Shown piece after piece: positions 6,814 through 12,912 of a stretch of DNA of 12,912 bases. Numbering within the stretch: position 1 is the first letter of the stretch; each line of letters opens with the position of its first letter. Location: NCBI GenBank assembly GCA_965369035.1, contig CBDUPF010000084.1, positions 1 through 12,912 on the forward strand. Reading direction: 5' to 3'. The position numbers and the translations under genes are program-made. This DNA is from Aliishimia sp965369035. Its GTDB lineage: Bacteria > Pseudomonadota > Alphaproteobacteria > Rhodobacterales > Rhodobacteraceae. The notes beneath the pieces were generated by a model. The model was not told the origin of the DNA and did not search any database. It saw nothing but the letters and a program-made list of their open reading frames with translations.

Positions 6814-7542
6814 ATGAGAAACGCCGTATTCATTGGTTTGACCCTCGCTGCCCTGGGCGGTTGTTCGCGGCTGGAGAACGTGGGCAAGGCACCTGATTTC
6901 ACACCGACACAGGCGGGCGTCGAACACGCCGCCATGATGTCGCCCGGGCTTCCGGAATCGCTGGACGCGCGCCCGCGCGTGACCGAGGCCTCGCTCTGGA
7001 GCCGCTCGCAAAGCTCGCTGCTTGGCGACCGCCGCGCGATGTCGCGCGGGGACATCCTGACCGTCGTGATCGAGATCGACGAGAAGGCCGAGATCTCGAA
7101 TTCGAGCGAGCGGTCGCGCGGTGGCAGCGAAAGCCTGAGCCTGCCGCAACTGGGCGGGATCTCGCAGCGTATCAACGAAAGCCTGCCCGATGGCGCGTCG
7201 ATGGACGATCTGGTGTCGATAGACTCCAGCAGCTCCTCGGGCGGTGACGGCTCCGTGAAACGCAAGGAGAAACTGACCCTGCGCGTCGCGGCGACCGTGA
7301 CCGACGTGCTGCCCAACGGTGTCCTTGCAATCTCCGGTTCGCAGGAGGTCCGTGTGAACTTCGAGATGCGCGAACTTCTGGTGTCGGGCTACGTCCGCCC
7401 GCAGGACATCTCGCGCCAGAACGAGATCACCTACGACAAGATCGCGTCCGCGCGGGTCTCCTATGGCGGCCGTGGCCAGATCACCGACGTCCAGCAGCCC
7501 CGCTACGGGCAGCAGGTGATGGACATCATTCTTCCGTTCTGA
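6814..7542 (+). CDS. flgH: FlgH, L-ring lipoprotein
   Basis: FlgH is the outer-membrane lipoprotein that forms the flagellar L ring. The 242-residue precursor has a lipoprotein signal with lipobox LGGC, so the mature protein starts at lipidated C17. The mature part includes SLWSRSQSSLLGDRRAMSRGD, the ILTVVIEIDEKAEISNSSER block, and the C-terminal LVSGYVRPQDISRQN with a final GQQVMDIILPF, all typical of FlgH. A Ser/Gly-rich stretch lies near residues 132-145. AAAGGA (6803-6808) is a good ribosome site. It stands 25 bases after flgA, and fliL follows after nine bases. Confidence 0.97.
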   Translation: MRNAVFIGLTLAALGGCSRLENVGKAPDFTPTQAGVEHAAMMSPGLPESLDARPRVTEASLWSRSQSSLLGDRRAMSRGDILTVVIEIDEKAEISNSSERSRGGSESLSLPQLGGISQRINESLPDGASMDDLVSIDSSSSSGGDGSVKRKEKLTLRVAATVTDVLPNGVLAISGSQEVRVNFEMRELLVSGYVRPQDISRQNEITYDKIASARVSYGGRGQITDVQQPRYGQQVMDIILPF

Positions 7543-7551
7543 GGACGTGAC

Positions 7552-8064
7552 ATGATCAAGAAACTCCTGCCCATCCTCCTGCTTCTCATCGGAACCGGCG
7601 CCGGCGTTGGCGCCGGTGTCTTCCTGCGCCCTGCACCCGAACCCGAACCGGTCGAACACGCCGAAGAGGGCGAGGAGACGAAGGCGCATGTCGAGGCACA
7701 TCCCAAAAAGGCCGGCCACGGCGAAGACGACGGTCCCGTCGGTCGTGAGTACGTGAAGATGGAGAACCAGTTCGTCATCCCGGTCGTCGACGACGGCGCG
7801 GTGTCCGCGCTTGTCCTGCTCGCCCTGAGCATCGAGCTCGAGACCGGCCATCGGGAAGCGATAATCCGGCTTGAGCCGAAACTGCGCGATTCCTTTCTCC
7901 AGGTTCTTTTCGATCACGCCAATGTCGGCGGTTTCCGCGGTCATTTCACGGACAAGAACAACCTCGACGTGCTGCGTGCGGCACTGCGCGAGGTGGCTGT
8001 GCGCGATGCCGGCAGCCATGTGACCGACGTCCTGATCCGTGACATCGCACGACAGGACTACTGA
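7552..8064 (+). CDS. fliL: FliL family basal-body-associated protein
   Basis: FliL is a single-pass inner-membrane protein surrounding the stator units, supporting torque or stator stability. The 170-residue protein has a short cytoplasmic start, one membrane helix (~4-25), and an acidic, His-containing linker (~27-64; PAPEPEPVEHAEEGEE with H36, H46, H50 and H56). A C-terminal periplasmic domain follows, with VKMENQFVIPVVDDG, ALSIELETG, LRDSFLQVLFDHAN and LREVAVRDAG. The domain is FliL-like but divergent from enterobacterial FliL, a form common beside flgH in Rhodobacterales, so a second, more typical fliL may exist elsewhere. It is the last gene of the plus-strand operon, followed by an intrinsic terminator. 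Confidence 0.85.
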   Translation: MIKKLLPILLLLIGTGAGVGAGVFLRPAPEPEPVEHAEEGEETKAHVEAHPKKAGHGEDDGPVGREYVKMENQFVIPVVDDGAVSALVLLALSIELETGHREAIIRLEPKLRDSFLQVLFDHANVGGFRGHFTDKNNLDVLRAALREVAVRDAGSHVTDVLIRDIARQDY

Positions 8065-8082
8065 GCCCGTCTGAGCGTTTCG

Positions 8083-8125
8083 AAAGCCCGGCGGCAGCGT
8101 GGATCGCGCGGCCGCCGGGCTTTTT
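8083..8125 (+). terminator. Intrinsic terminator after fliL
   Basis: A perfect 13-bp stem, AAAGCCCGGCGGC (8083-8095) with GCCGCCGGGCTTT (8111-8123), has a 15-base loop and a run of five T bases (8121-8125), the first three of them inside the stem. It starts 18 bases after the fliL stop and ends the flgB-fliL operon. Read from the other strand it gives a T-poor hairpin, so it may only weakly stop the converging flhA-fliJ operon. Confidence 0.9.
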
Positions 8126-8233
8126 CGTGAACTCGCTGACGCCATGTCGTCGAGCAAGGCGCAACGAGCGCGCGCAGAACAATGGCGCATTTGCCAGAAG
8201 CGACCGGCGGATGCGACCGTTTACGCGGCCCGG
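8126..8233. other. Convergent intergenic stretch
   Basis: About 108 bases lie between the fliL terminator and the stop of the minus-strand coiled-coil gene. I see no convincing gene, RNA or strong hairpin here; a dedicated terminator for the minus-strand operon is not apparent. Confidence 0.5.
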
Positions 8234-8671
8234 TCAACCCCCGTCCGGCTTGCGGGTCAGCGCGGCCTGCACCGCAGCGACCTGCAACATCGAGTCGAGC
8301 CGTCCGGCTTCCTCTGCGCGCTTGTCCGCGACCTGCATCTGATCCTTCATCTCCGACACCACGTCGCGGCGCCCGATGTCCTTGCGTGCGCGCTTGGCGA
8401 TCGGCGCCTTGCGCGCCAGAACGCGGGCGAGGTCCATGTTGAGGTCGGATTGCGTGCGGTCGATCCACCCCTGCCACAGGATGTCGGCGCCGATGGCGCG
8501 CATCGGCATCAGGCCGGGATCGGGATCGTGGCTGTTCCGGCGGTGCTGTTGCAAGGTGCGGATCTGGGTGCGCAGCCTGGATTCCTCGGCCGTGATCTCG
8601 GCCAGCGCCTTTTGCGACTTCAGGCTGCGAAGCTGTTCGAGCTGCAGCAGGGTTTTCATCCGATCCGACAT
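8234..8671 (-). CDS. FliJ-like coiled-coil protein at the end of the export-gate operon
   Basis: This 145-residue, strongly charged, all-helical protein has no membrane segment or signal. The N-terminal half (MKTLLQLEQLRSLKSQKAL, then EITAEESRLRTQIRTLQQHR) reads as a heptad-like coiled coil. A middle segment has LWQGWIDRTQSDLN, and a second helical arm (RRDVVSEMKDQMQVADKRAE) follows. Size, helix-turn-helix coiled-coil layout and location with flagellar export genes fit FliJ, the ATPase stalk/chaperone-escort protein, which is poorly conserved in sequence. I therefore call it FliJ-like and withhold the symbol. Its ATG shares a base with the flhB stop (TGATG), indicating translational coupling. 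An alternative start is the ATG four codons later. The gene is real; the function is a moderate inference. Confidence 0.75.
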   Translation of the reverse strand: MSDRMKTLLQLEQLRSLKSQKALAEITAEESRLRTQIRTLQQHRRNSHDPDPGLMPMRAIGADILWQGWIDRTQSDLNMDLARVLARKAPIAKRARKDIGRRDVVSEMKDQMQVADKRAEEAGRLDSMLQVAAVQAALTRKPDGG

Positions 8672-9762
8672 CAGTAGGGCCTGTCCTTCATCCGCTGGCG
8701 CATGGCGTCGGCAAACCGCACCGCGGTCGCCACGGCCTGGTAGAGTTCGGGCGGAATCTCCTCTCCGATCTCCACGGTCGCGTGCAGGGCCCGCGCGGTG
8801 GGCGGGTCCTCGTGGATCGGAACCGCATGTTCCTTTGCGCGCTCGCGGATCGCCAGGGCGTTCTCGTCCGTGCCCTTGGCGACGCAGGTCGGGGCCTCGC
8901 CCGGCATCCGGCTCCAGTGCAGGGCGACGGCGTAATGCGTCGGGTTGGTGATCACGACGTCCGCGGTTTCCACGTCCTTCAACGTCTGGTTCATCGCCCG
9001 GTCACGGCCGCGCTGCATGCGCTGATGCTTCATGTGCGGGTCGCCTTCGCTCTCCTTGTTCTCGTCCTGAAGCTCCTTGCGGCTCATCATCAGCTTCCGG
9101 CGATGCTCGAAATACTGGAACATGTAGTCGATGCCGCCGATCGCGGCCGAGACGGCGATCACGATGGACAGAAAGCCCAGGAACAGCTTGCCCAGGTACA
9201 CAAGGGCGATGGGGGCCTCGAGCCCGGTCGTGATCATGATCTGCGGCAGTTCGGACTTGATGAAGAGCGCGAGACAGGTGCCGTAGATCACCAGCTTGAG
9301 AAAGCTCTTGAAGAACTCGAACAGGCCCGATGGGCCGAATTTCTGCTTGGCGACGCTGACCGGCGAGATCCGGCTCAGCTTCGGCGCGATCTTCGACGGC
9401 GCGAAGACGATGCTGCGCTGGGCAATGGCCGCGACGATCACCATGCAGGCCGGCACACCGAACAGGATTCCGAGAAATGCCCCGATGTGCTTCAGGATCT
9501 GTCCCATCGGCGCGGCGCTGCTCCCTTCGAAGAAGAGCGGGGCCAGTTGGGCCGGCTGATCCAGAAGCACCATGAGCGCGCTGGCACTGTCCCGCATCGC
9601 GCCCGACGACACGATCACCAGCGCAAGGAACAGCCCCGCATAGGCGGCAGTGGTGTTGATGTCCTGCGATTTCGGGATGTCGCCCTTCTTCCGCGCCTCC
9701 TGCAGCTTGTGAGGTGTCGGTTCAAATGGCTTGTCTGTGGTATCGTCGTCCTGCCCCGACAT
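8671..9762 (-). CDS. flhB: FlhB, export gate and substrate-specificity switch
   Basis: FlhB is an inner-membrane protein of the flagellar export gate whose cytoplasmic domain self-cleaves to switch from hook to filament export. The 363-residue protein starts MSGQDDDTTDKPFEPTPHKL, where EPTPHKLQEARKKGDIPKSQD is the family start. It has four hydrophobic helices within ~38-215, a linker with FEHRRKLMMSRKE, and the autocleavage motif NPTH at residues 273-276 (cleavage after N273). The C-terminal part follows with AIRERAKEHAVPIHEDPPTA. The frame stays open upstream into fliR, but the ATG at 9762 overlaps the fliR stop (TGATG) and gives the conserved N-terminus, so I choose it. Confidence 0.97.
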   Translation of the reverse strand: MSGQDDDTTDKPFEPTPHKLQEARKKGDIPKSQDINTTAAYAGLFLALVIVSSGAMRDSASALMVLLDQPAQLAPLFFEGSSAAPMGQILKHIGAFLGILFGVPACMVIVAAIAQRSIVFAPSKIAPKLSRISPVSVAKQKFGPSGLFEFFKSFLKLVIYGTCLALFIKSELPQIMITTGLEAPIALVYLGKLFLGFLSIVIAVSAAIGGIDYMFQYFEHRRKLMMSRKELQDENKESEGDPHMKHQRMQRGRDRAMNQTLKDVETADVVITNPTHYAVALHWSRMPGEAPTCVAKGTDENALAIRERAKEHAVPIHEDPPTARALHATVEIGEEIPPELYQAVATAVRFADAMRQRMKDRPY

Positions 9763-10523
9763 CAGCCGTCTCCGGCCATCGGTGCCGCCAGGAACACGTC
9801 CAGCGCCTCGATCCAGGCAGACAGCATCACCGGCGCCGCGAGCAGCAGCAGCACCAGGCCGCCGGCCGTGATCAGGGGCGCACCGACGAAGGCGACCATC
9901 AGTTGCGGCATGGCGCGGTTGATCGCGCCGAGCGCCAGGTTGTAGATCACCGACAGGATCACGAAGGGCGCGGCGAGGCTGAAGGCCAGCGTGAAGGCGC
10001 GCGCCACGCGGTACACGCCCCACTCGCTGAACAGGTCCGCCGCCGGGAACTGTCCGGCCGGAACCAGCTCGTAGCTCAGCACGAAGAACTGCGCTGCCTT
10101 GATATGCAGCCCGGTCATCACGGCCAGGGCCAGCCCGGCCACCACCAGCACATGACCCATGGCCGGCATCGGCTCCGCGCCGGTACCGCCCAGCAGTTGG
10201 GAGAGCGATGTCGCCTGGGCCGCGATGGAGCCTGCAGTCTGCAGTGCCAGAACGAAGAGCCGCAGGCTGAGACCGAGGATCAGGCCGGTCAGGATCTCGG
10301 TCACGATCAGCATCAGCGGTTGTGACAGGTTGGCCGAGGGCGTGACCGCCGGCAGCACCACCATTGTCATCGCAACGGCCAGTCCCAGCTTGATCCGCAT
10401 CGGCACCGACCGTTCGCCGAACCCCGGCATGACGGAGAAGAACGCGGACATGCGCAGGAAGACGGCGAAGGCCAGCGTGGCCTGGCCTTGCATGATGCGC
10501 ATGATCTCCTCCAGCCCTTCCAT
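9762..10523 (-). CDS. fliR: FliR, export gate membrane protein
   Basis: FliR is an integral inner-membrane subunit of the FliPQR pore of the flagellar export gate. The 253-residue protein is highly hydrophobic, with about six segments, including ATLAFAVFLRMSAFFSVMPG near the start and a block with PMRIKLGLAVAMTMVVLPAV. Later segments include LTGLILGLSLRLFVLALQTA and FVILSVIYNLALGAINRAMP, the last being the conserved C-terminal motif region, and the protein ends just before flhB. Length and order fit FliR. It begins at a TGATG overlap with the flhA stop and ends in a TGATG overlap with flhB, so flhA, fliR and flhB are tightly coupled. Confidence 0.95.
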   Translation of the reverse strand: MEGLEEIMRIMQGQATLAFAVFLRMSAFFSVMPGFGERSVPMRIKLGLAVAMTMVVLPAVTPSANLSQPLMLIVTEILTGLILGLSLRLFVLALQTAGSIAAQATSLSQLLGGTGAEPMPAMGHVLVVAGLALAVMTGLHIKAAQFFVLSYELVPAGQFPAADLFSEWGVYRVARAFTLAFSLAAPFVILSVIYNLALGAINRAMPQLMVAFVGAPLITAGGLVLLLLAAPVMLSAWIEALDVFLAAPMAGDG

Positions 10524-12607
10524 CAGGCGGGGACCACCCCCACGAGCGACGGGCGCGCGTCGGTTCCGATCTCTTCGAACGACAGGACCGGGGCGGAGAT
10601 GCCCTTGGCCTTGACCAGGGTCTTGAGGAACCGGCGACGCTGCGTGCTGGTCACGAGCGCGGGGAAGATGCCCATGTCGTTGGCACTGCGAACCTTGTCC
10701 GCCACGCCATCGGCCAGCGCATTGAACAGATCGGGCGGCAGGGCGATGTCACCCTTGGTCCGGCCGTCGCCCAGTTGGTAGTTGTTGAACGCGTCTTCCC
10801 ATTCGGGCGCCAGCTGCACGAGCGGAACGGTGCCGTCCTCGCGCCGCAGCTCGGCGACCAGCTGGAAGCCCAGCCGGTGGCGGACATGCTCGCAGATCGC
10901 CTCCGGTGCGGCCTGGACGATGCGCGCTTCGGCAATCGCCTCCAGGATCAGCGGCAGGTTCCGGATCGACACCTGTTCGTCGAGCAGCAGGCGCAGCACG
11001 GTGTGCAGCACGTCGATCGGAACCTTGTCGGGAACCAGTTCGTCGAGCAGCTTGCGGTTGGCGTCGGCCCGTTTCGGGTCGGAGACGGTGGTCAGTTCGG
11101 TGAGGATACGCCGCAGCGACTTCAGCGTCAGCAGGCGCGAGAGGTTCCGCTTGACCACTTCGAGCAGGTGCGTGGCGAGGATCTCGGTGGGCGAGACCAG
11201 CGTCATACCTTCCAGCGCGGCCGTTTCGCGTTCTGCCTGCGGGATCCACCGGGCCGGGGCGCCATAGACCGGTTCCTTTGTCACGCCGGGCACGCCCGAC
11301 TTGGCCGCACCTTCCGGAAGAAGTGCCATCACCTGGTCGCGTTCGAGGTGTCCGCGGGCCTGCTCGACCCCCTGGATCCGGATCAGGTAGGTGCCGAACG
11401 GCAGCCCGGCATTGTCCGACAAGCGCATCTCCGGCAGGATGATGCCGAAGGACGAGGCGACGTGCCGGCGCATGTTCACGATACGCGCGTCGAGACCGGT
11501 ACCGGGGTCGAGCACCATGTTGACGAGGTCGGTCGCGAATTCGACATGGATGTCGTCCAGTTCCAGCAGATCGCCGATCGGACGTTCTGCGGGCACGGCG
11601 TCCTCGGGTTCCAGGATGTCGTCGTCCTCGGTCGGTTCCGGGCGGCTGTGGCGCCAGTAGCCCAGCCCCGCCAGCCCGATGCTGCCGAAGACGAAGGGCA
11701 GGAACGGCAGGCCGGGGAAAAGGGCAAAGACGAACATCAGCCCGGCCACGGAATAGAGCGCGGCAGGGTGTTTGCCGAGTTGGCTGAAGACCGCGAGGTC
11801 CGTGGCGCCGGTGGTGCCACCGCGGGCCAGCAGCAGGGCCGAGGCGATGGAGATGATCACGGCCGGGATCTGCGAAACCAGCCCGTCACCGACAGTCAGG
11901 ATCGCGTAGGTTTCGAACGCCTGCCCAAAGGCCATGTCGTGCACGACGACACCCATGACAAGTCCCGCGACCAGGTTCATCAACGTGATCAGCAAGCCGG
12001 CGACCGCGTCGCCCTTCACGAATTTCGACGCACCGTCGAGCGACCCGAAGAACGTGGTTTCCTGCTGTTCGCGTTCGCGGCGGGCCTTGGCCTCTTCATG
12101 GTTGATGGATCCCGCGGCGACATCTGCGTCGATCGCCAGCTGCTTGCCCGGCATCGCGTCCAGGGCGAAACGCGCGCCGACCTCGGCCATCCGGGTGGCA
12201 CCCTTGGTGATGACCATGAAGTTCACGATCAGAAGCACGCAGAAGACCACGAGCCCGAGAAAGACGCTGCCGCCCATGATGAACTGCGCGAAGCCTTCGA
12301 TGACATTGCCCGCCGCGCTGGTGCCGGTGTGGCCCTGGCCGATGATGAGCTTGGTCGAGGAAATGTTCAGCGACAGCCGCAGCATGAGAGAGGCCAGCAG
12401 GATCGTCGGGAAGGACGAGAACTCCAGCGGCCGCTCGATGAACAGCGTGATGGTGAAGATCAGGATGGCCAGCGCGAAGGACGCAGCCAACCCGATGTCC
12501 AGCAGAAACGCGGGAATCGGCAGGATCATCATCACGATGATCGCCATCAGCGCGAAGGCCAGCAGAACCGTGGGGTTGAACACGGCCAATGCGTTCAGTT
12601 TCGGCAT
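10523..12607 (-). CDS. flhA: FlhA, major export gate protein
   Basis: FlhA is the large inner-membrane export-gate protein that uses the proton motive force and docks chaperone-substrate complexes through its cytoplasmic ring. The 694-residue protein has an N-terminal membrane domain (~1-320) with about eight helices. The FHIPEP family region is clear: MLRLSLNISSTKLIIGQGHTG, then GATRMAEVGARFALDAMPGK and AIDADVAAGSINHEEA at ~136-171, then GASKFVKGDAVAG at 192-204. An acidic linker (EPTEDDDILEPED, ~324-336) leads to the cytoplasmic domain (~340-694), with LRRILTELTTVSDPKRADAN and LRLLLDEQVSIRNLPLILEA. The sequence is full length with no break. A weak AGGAT lies before the ATG. It leads the flhA-fliR-flhB-fliJ-like operon. 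Confidence 0.98.
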   Translation of the reverse strand: MPKLNALAVFNPTVLLAFALMAIIVMMILPIPAFLLDIGLAASFALAILIFTITLFIERPLEFSSFPTILLASLMLRLSLNISSTKLIIGQGHTGTSAAGNVIEGFAQFIMGGSVFLGLVVFCVLLIVNFMVITKGATRMAEVGARFALDAMPGKQLAIDADVAAGSINHEEAKARREREQQETTFFGSLDGASKFVKGDAVAGLLITLMNLVAGLVMGVVVHDMAFGQAFETYAILTVGDGLVSQIPAVIISIASALLLARGGTTGATDLAVFSQLGKHPAALYSVAGLMFVFALFPGLPFLPFVFGSIGLAGLGYWRHSRPEPTEDDDILEPEDAVPAERPIGDLLELDDIHVEFATDLVNMVLDPGTGLDARIVNMRRHVASSFGIILPEMRLSDNAGLPFGTYLIRIQGVEQARGHLERDQVMALLPEGAAKSGVPGVTKEPVYGAPARWIPQAERETAALEGMTLVSPTEILATHLLEVVKRNLSRLLTLKSLRRILTELTTVSDPKRADANRKLLDELVPDKVPIDVLHTVLRLLLDEQVSIRNLPLILEAIAEARIVQAAPEAICEHVRHRLGFQLVAELRREDGTVPLVQLAPEWEDAFNNYQLGDGRTKGDIALPPDLFNALADGVADKVRSANDMGIFPALVTSTQRRRFLKTLVKAKGISAPVLSFEEIGTDARPSLVGVVPA

Positions 12608-12692
12608 GGCACTATCCTAGAACTGCGCAGGACCGATCCCCGACGCGACCTGCGCCGGAGAGCCCTGCAACTTGATTTCACGAAACGATGCG
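12608..12692. promoter_or_regulatory. Divergent region flhA / GT51 gene
   Basis: These ~85 bases must hold the start signals of the flhA operon and perhaps of the glycosyltransferase gene. I see only a weak AGGAT before flhA on the minus strand and GGAGA (12657-12661) on the plus strand. No CtrA-like TTAA-N7-TTAA motif or clear -35/-10 pair is visible, so the flhA promoter may lie farther inside the neighbouring reading frame. Confidence 0.35.
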
Positions 12693-12912
12693 ATGACCCG
12701 CGTAAAGAACGACTTGGCGCAGGCCGTGGTCGCGATTGAGGACCGGCGCTTCTTCCTCCACGCGGGCGTCGACGTCGCCGCGGTCGCCCGTGCAGCGGTG
12801 CGCAACCTCGAGGCCGAACAGATCGCGCAGGGCGGCTCGACGATCACCCAGCAGTACGTGAAGAACACGATCACCGGCTCGGCGGTGACGCTCGAGCGCA
12901 AGCTCAAGGAGG
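12693..12912 (+). CDS. Family GT51 peptidoglycan glycosyltransferase, 5' part (runs off window)
   Basis: The frame encodes the start of a GT51 glycosyltransferase domain, as in class A penicillin-binding proteins and monofunctional transglycosylases, which polymerise lipid II into glycan strands at the inner membrane. Three motifs are visible: EDRRFFLHAG matching EDxxFxxHxG with the catalytic Glu, GGSTITQQYVKN matching GxSTxTQQ, and RKLKE at the window edge. An in-frame TAG at 12618-12620 limits the frame to about 24 codons before ATG 12693. None of these codes for a membrane anchor, although most relatives have one before the domain. A TTG at 12672, with GGAGA ten bases upstream, is an alternative start. 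It may be a soluble or truncated form, or a decayed 5' end. It is divergent from flhA, and a flagellar link is not shown. Confidence 0.8.
   Translation, partial: MTRVKNDLAQAVVAIEDRRFFLHAGVDVAAVARAAVRNLEAEQIAQGGSTITQQYVKNTITGSAVTLERKLKE

Noticed and set aside
6655..8190. A 511-codon open frame on the minus strand across flgA, flgH and fliL.
   Set aside because: It lies opposite three clear flagellar genes and crosses the fliL terminator; composition is that of a shadow frame.
8782..9945. A 387-codon plus-strand frame opposite flhB.
   Set aside because: FlhB with its NPTH motif explains the region; the opposite frame has no recognisable motif.
9763..10023. Upstream extension of the flhB frame by about 87 codons into fliR.
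   Set aside because: The extension overlaps fliR out of frame and would move the conserved FlhB N-terminus inside the protein; the ATG at 9762 coupled to the fliR stop is correct.
10775..12739. A 654-codon open frame on the plus strand opposite flhA.
   Set aside because: It is antisense to a full, highly conserved FlhA; its product is rich in Arg, Gln, His and Asp with no recognisable family. Long antisense frames are expected in GC-rich DNA with strong third-position bias.
12617..12907. A 96-codon minus-strand frame upstream of flhA.
   Set aside because: It is antisense to a glycosyltransferase frame with three catalytic motifs and has no ribosome site or family resemblance.
1..12912. Search for CRISPR arrays, insertion sequences, tRNA/rRNA genes, attachment sites and defence genes.
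   Set aside because: No spaced direct repeats, transposase-like frames, tRNA-like cloverleafs or foreign-looking composition are visible; coding is almost continuous flagellar sequence.

Overview
This is a high-GC chromosomal segment from an alphaproteobacterium, most likely of the Rhodobacterales (Roseobacter group). It carries a large part of a flagellar gene cluster. The assignment rests on the flagellin-flaF-flbT order, a DUF1217 gene beside them, a short SAF-only FlgA, a divergent FliL next to flgH, and a CtrA-like motif in the only divergent promoter inside the cluster. This looks like the native alphaproteobacterial flagellum type (compare fla2 of Rhodobacter sphaeroides), not a horizontally acquired gammaproteobacterial set.

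Layout. (1) Bases 1-1999, plus strand: the C-terminal end of a flagellin, a strong hairpin, then flaF, flbT and a DUF1217 gene, closely packed. (2) Bases 2054-3382, minus strand: fliI, the export ATPase, facing the DUF1217 gene across a 10-bp hairpin. (3) Bases 3383-3466: a short divergent promoter region. (4) Bases 3467-8064, plus strand: flgB-flgC-fliE-fliQ-flgF-flgG-flgA-flgH-fliL, a compact operon of rod, export-gate and L-ring genes that ends in a good intrinsic terminator. (5) Bases 8234-12607, minus strand: flhA-fliR-flhB and a small FliJ-like coiled-coil gene, with each junction a TGATG stop/start overlap. (6) Bases 12672/12693 to the end, plus strand: the start of a family GT51 peptidoglycan glycosyltransferase, cut by the window edge.

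How they work together. FlhA, FlhB, FliR and FliQ form most of the membrane export gate, and FliI (with the FliJ-like protein, if that is correct) energises it. FliE and FlgB/C/F/G build the rod, FlgA and FlgH serve the periplasmic and outer-membrane rings, and FliL sits beside the motor. FlaF and FlbT control flagellin synthesis and secretion. Several essential genes (fliP, fliF, fliG, fliM, fliN, flgI, flgD, flgE, flgK, flgL, motA/B) are absent from this window and must lie elsewhere.

Most of the window is an ordinary, intact flagellar locus. I do not see a clearly new biological system. The points most worth a second look are the DUF1217 protein, the FliJ-like gene encoded with the export gate instead of with fliI, the CtrA-like site, and the glycosyltransferase reading frame that seems to lack the usual N-terminal membrane anchor.
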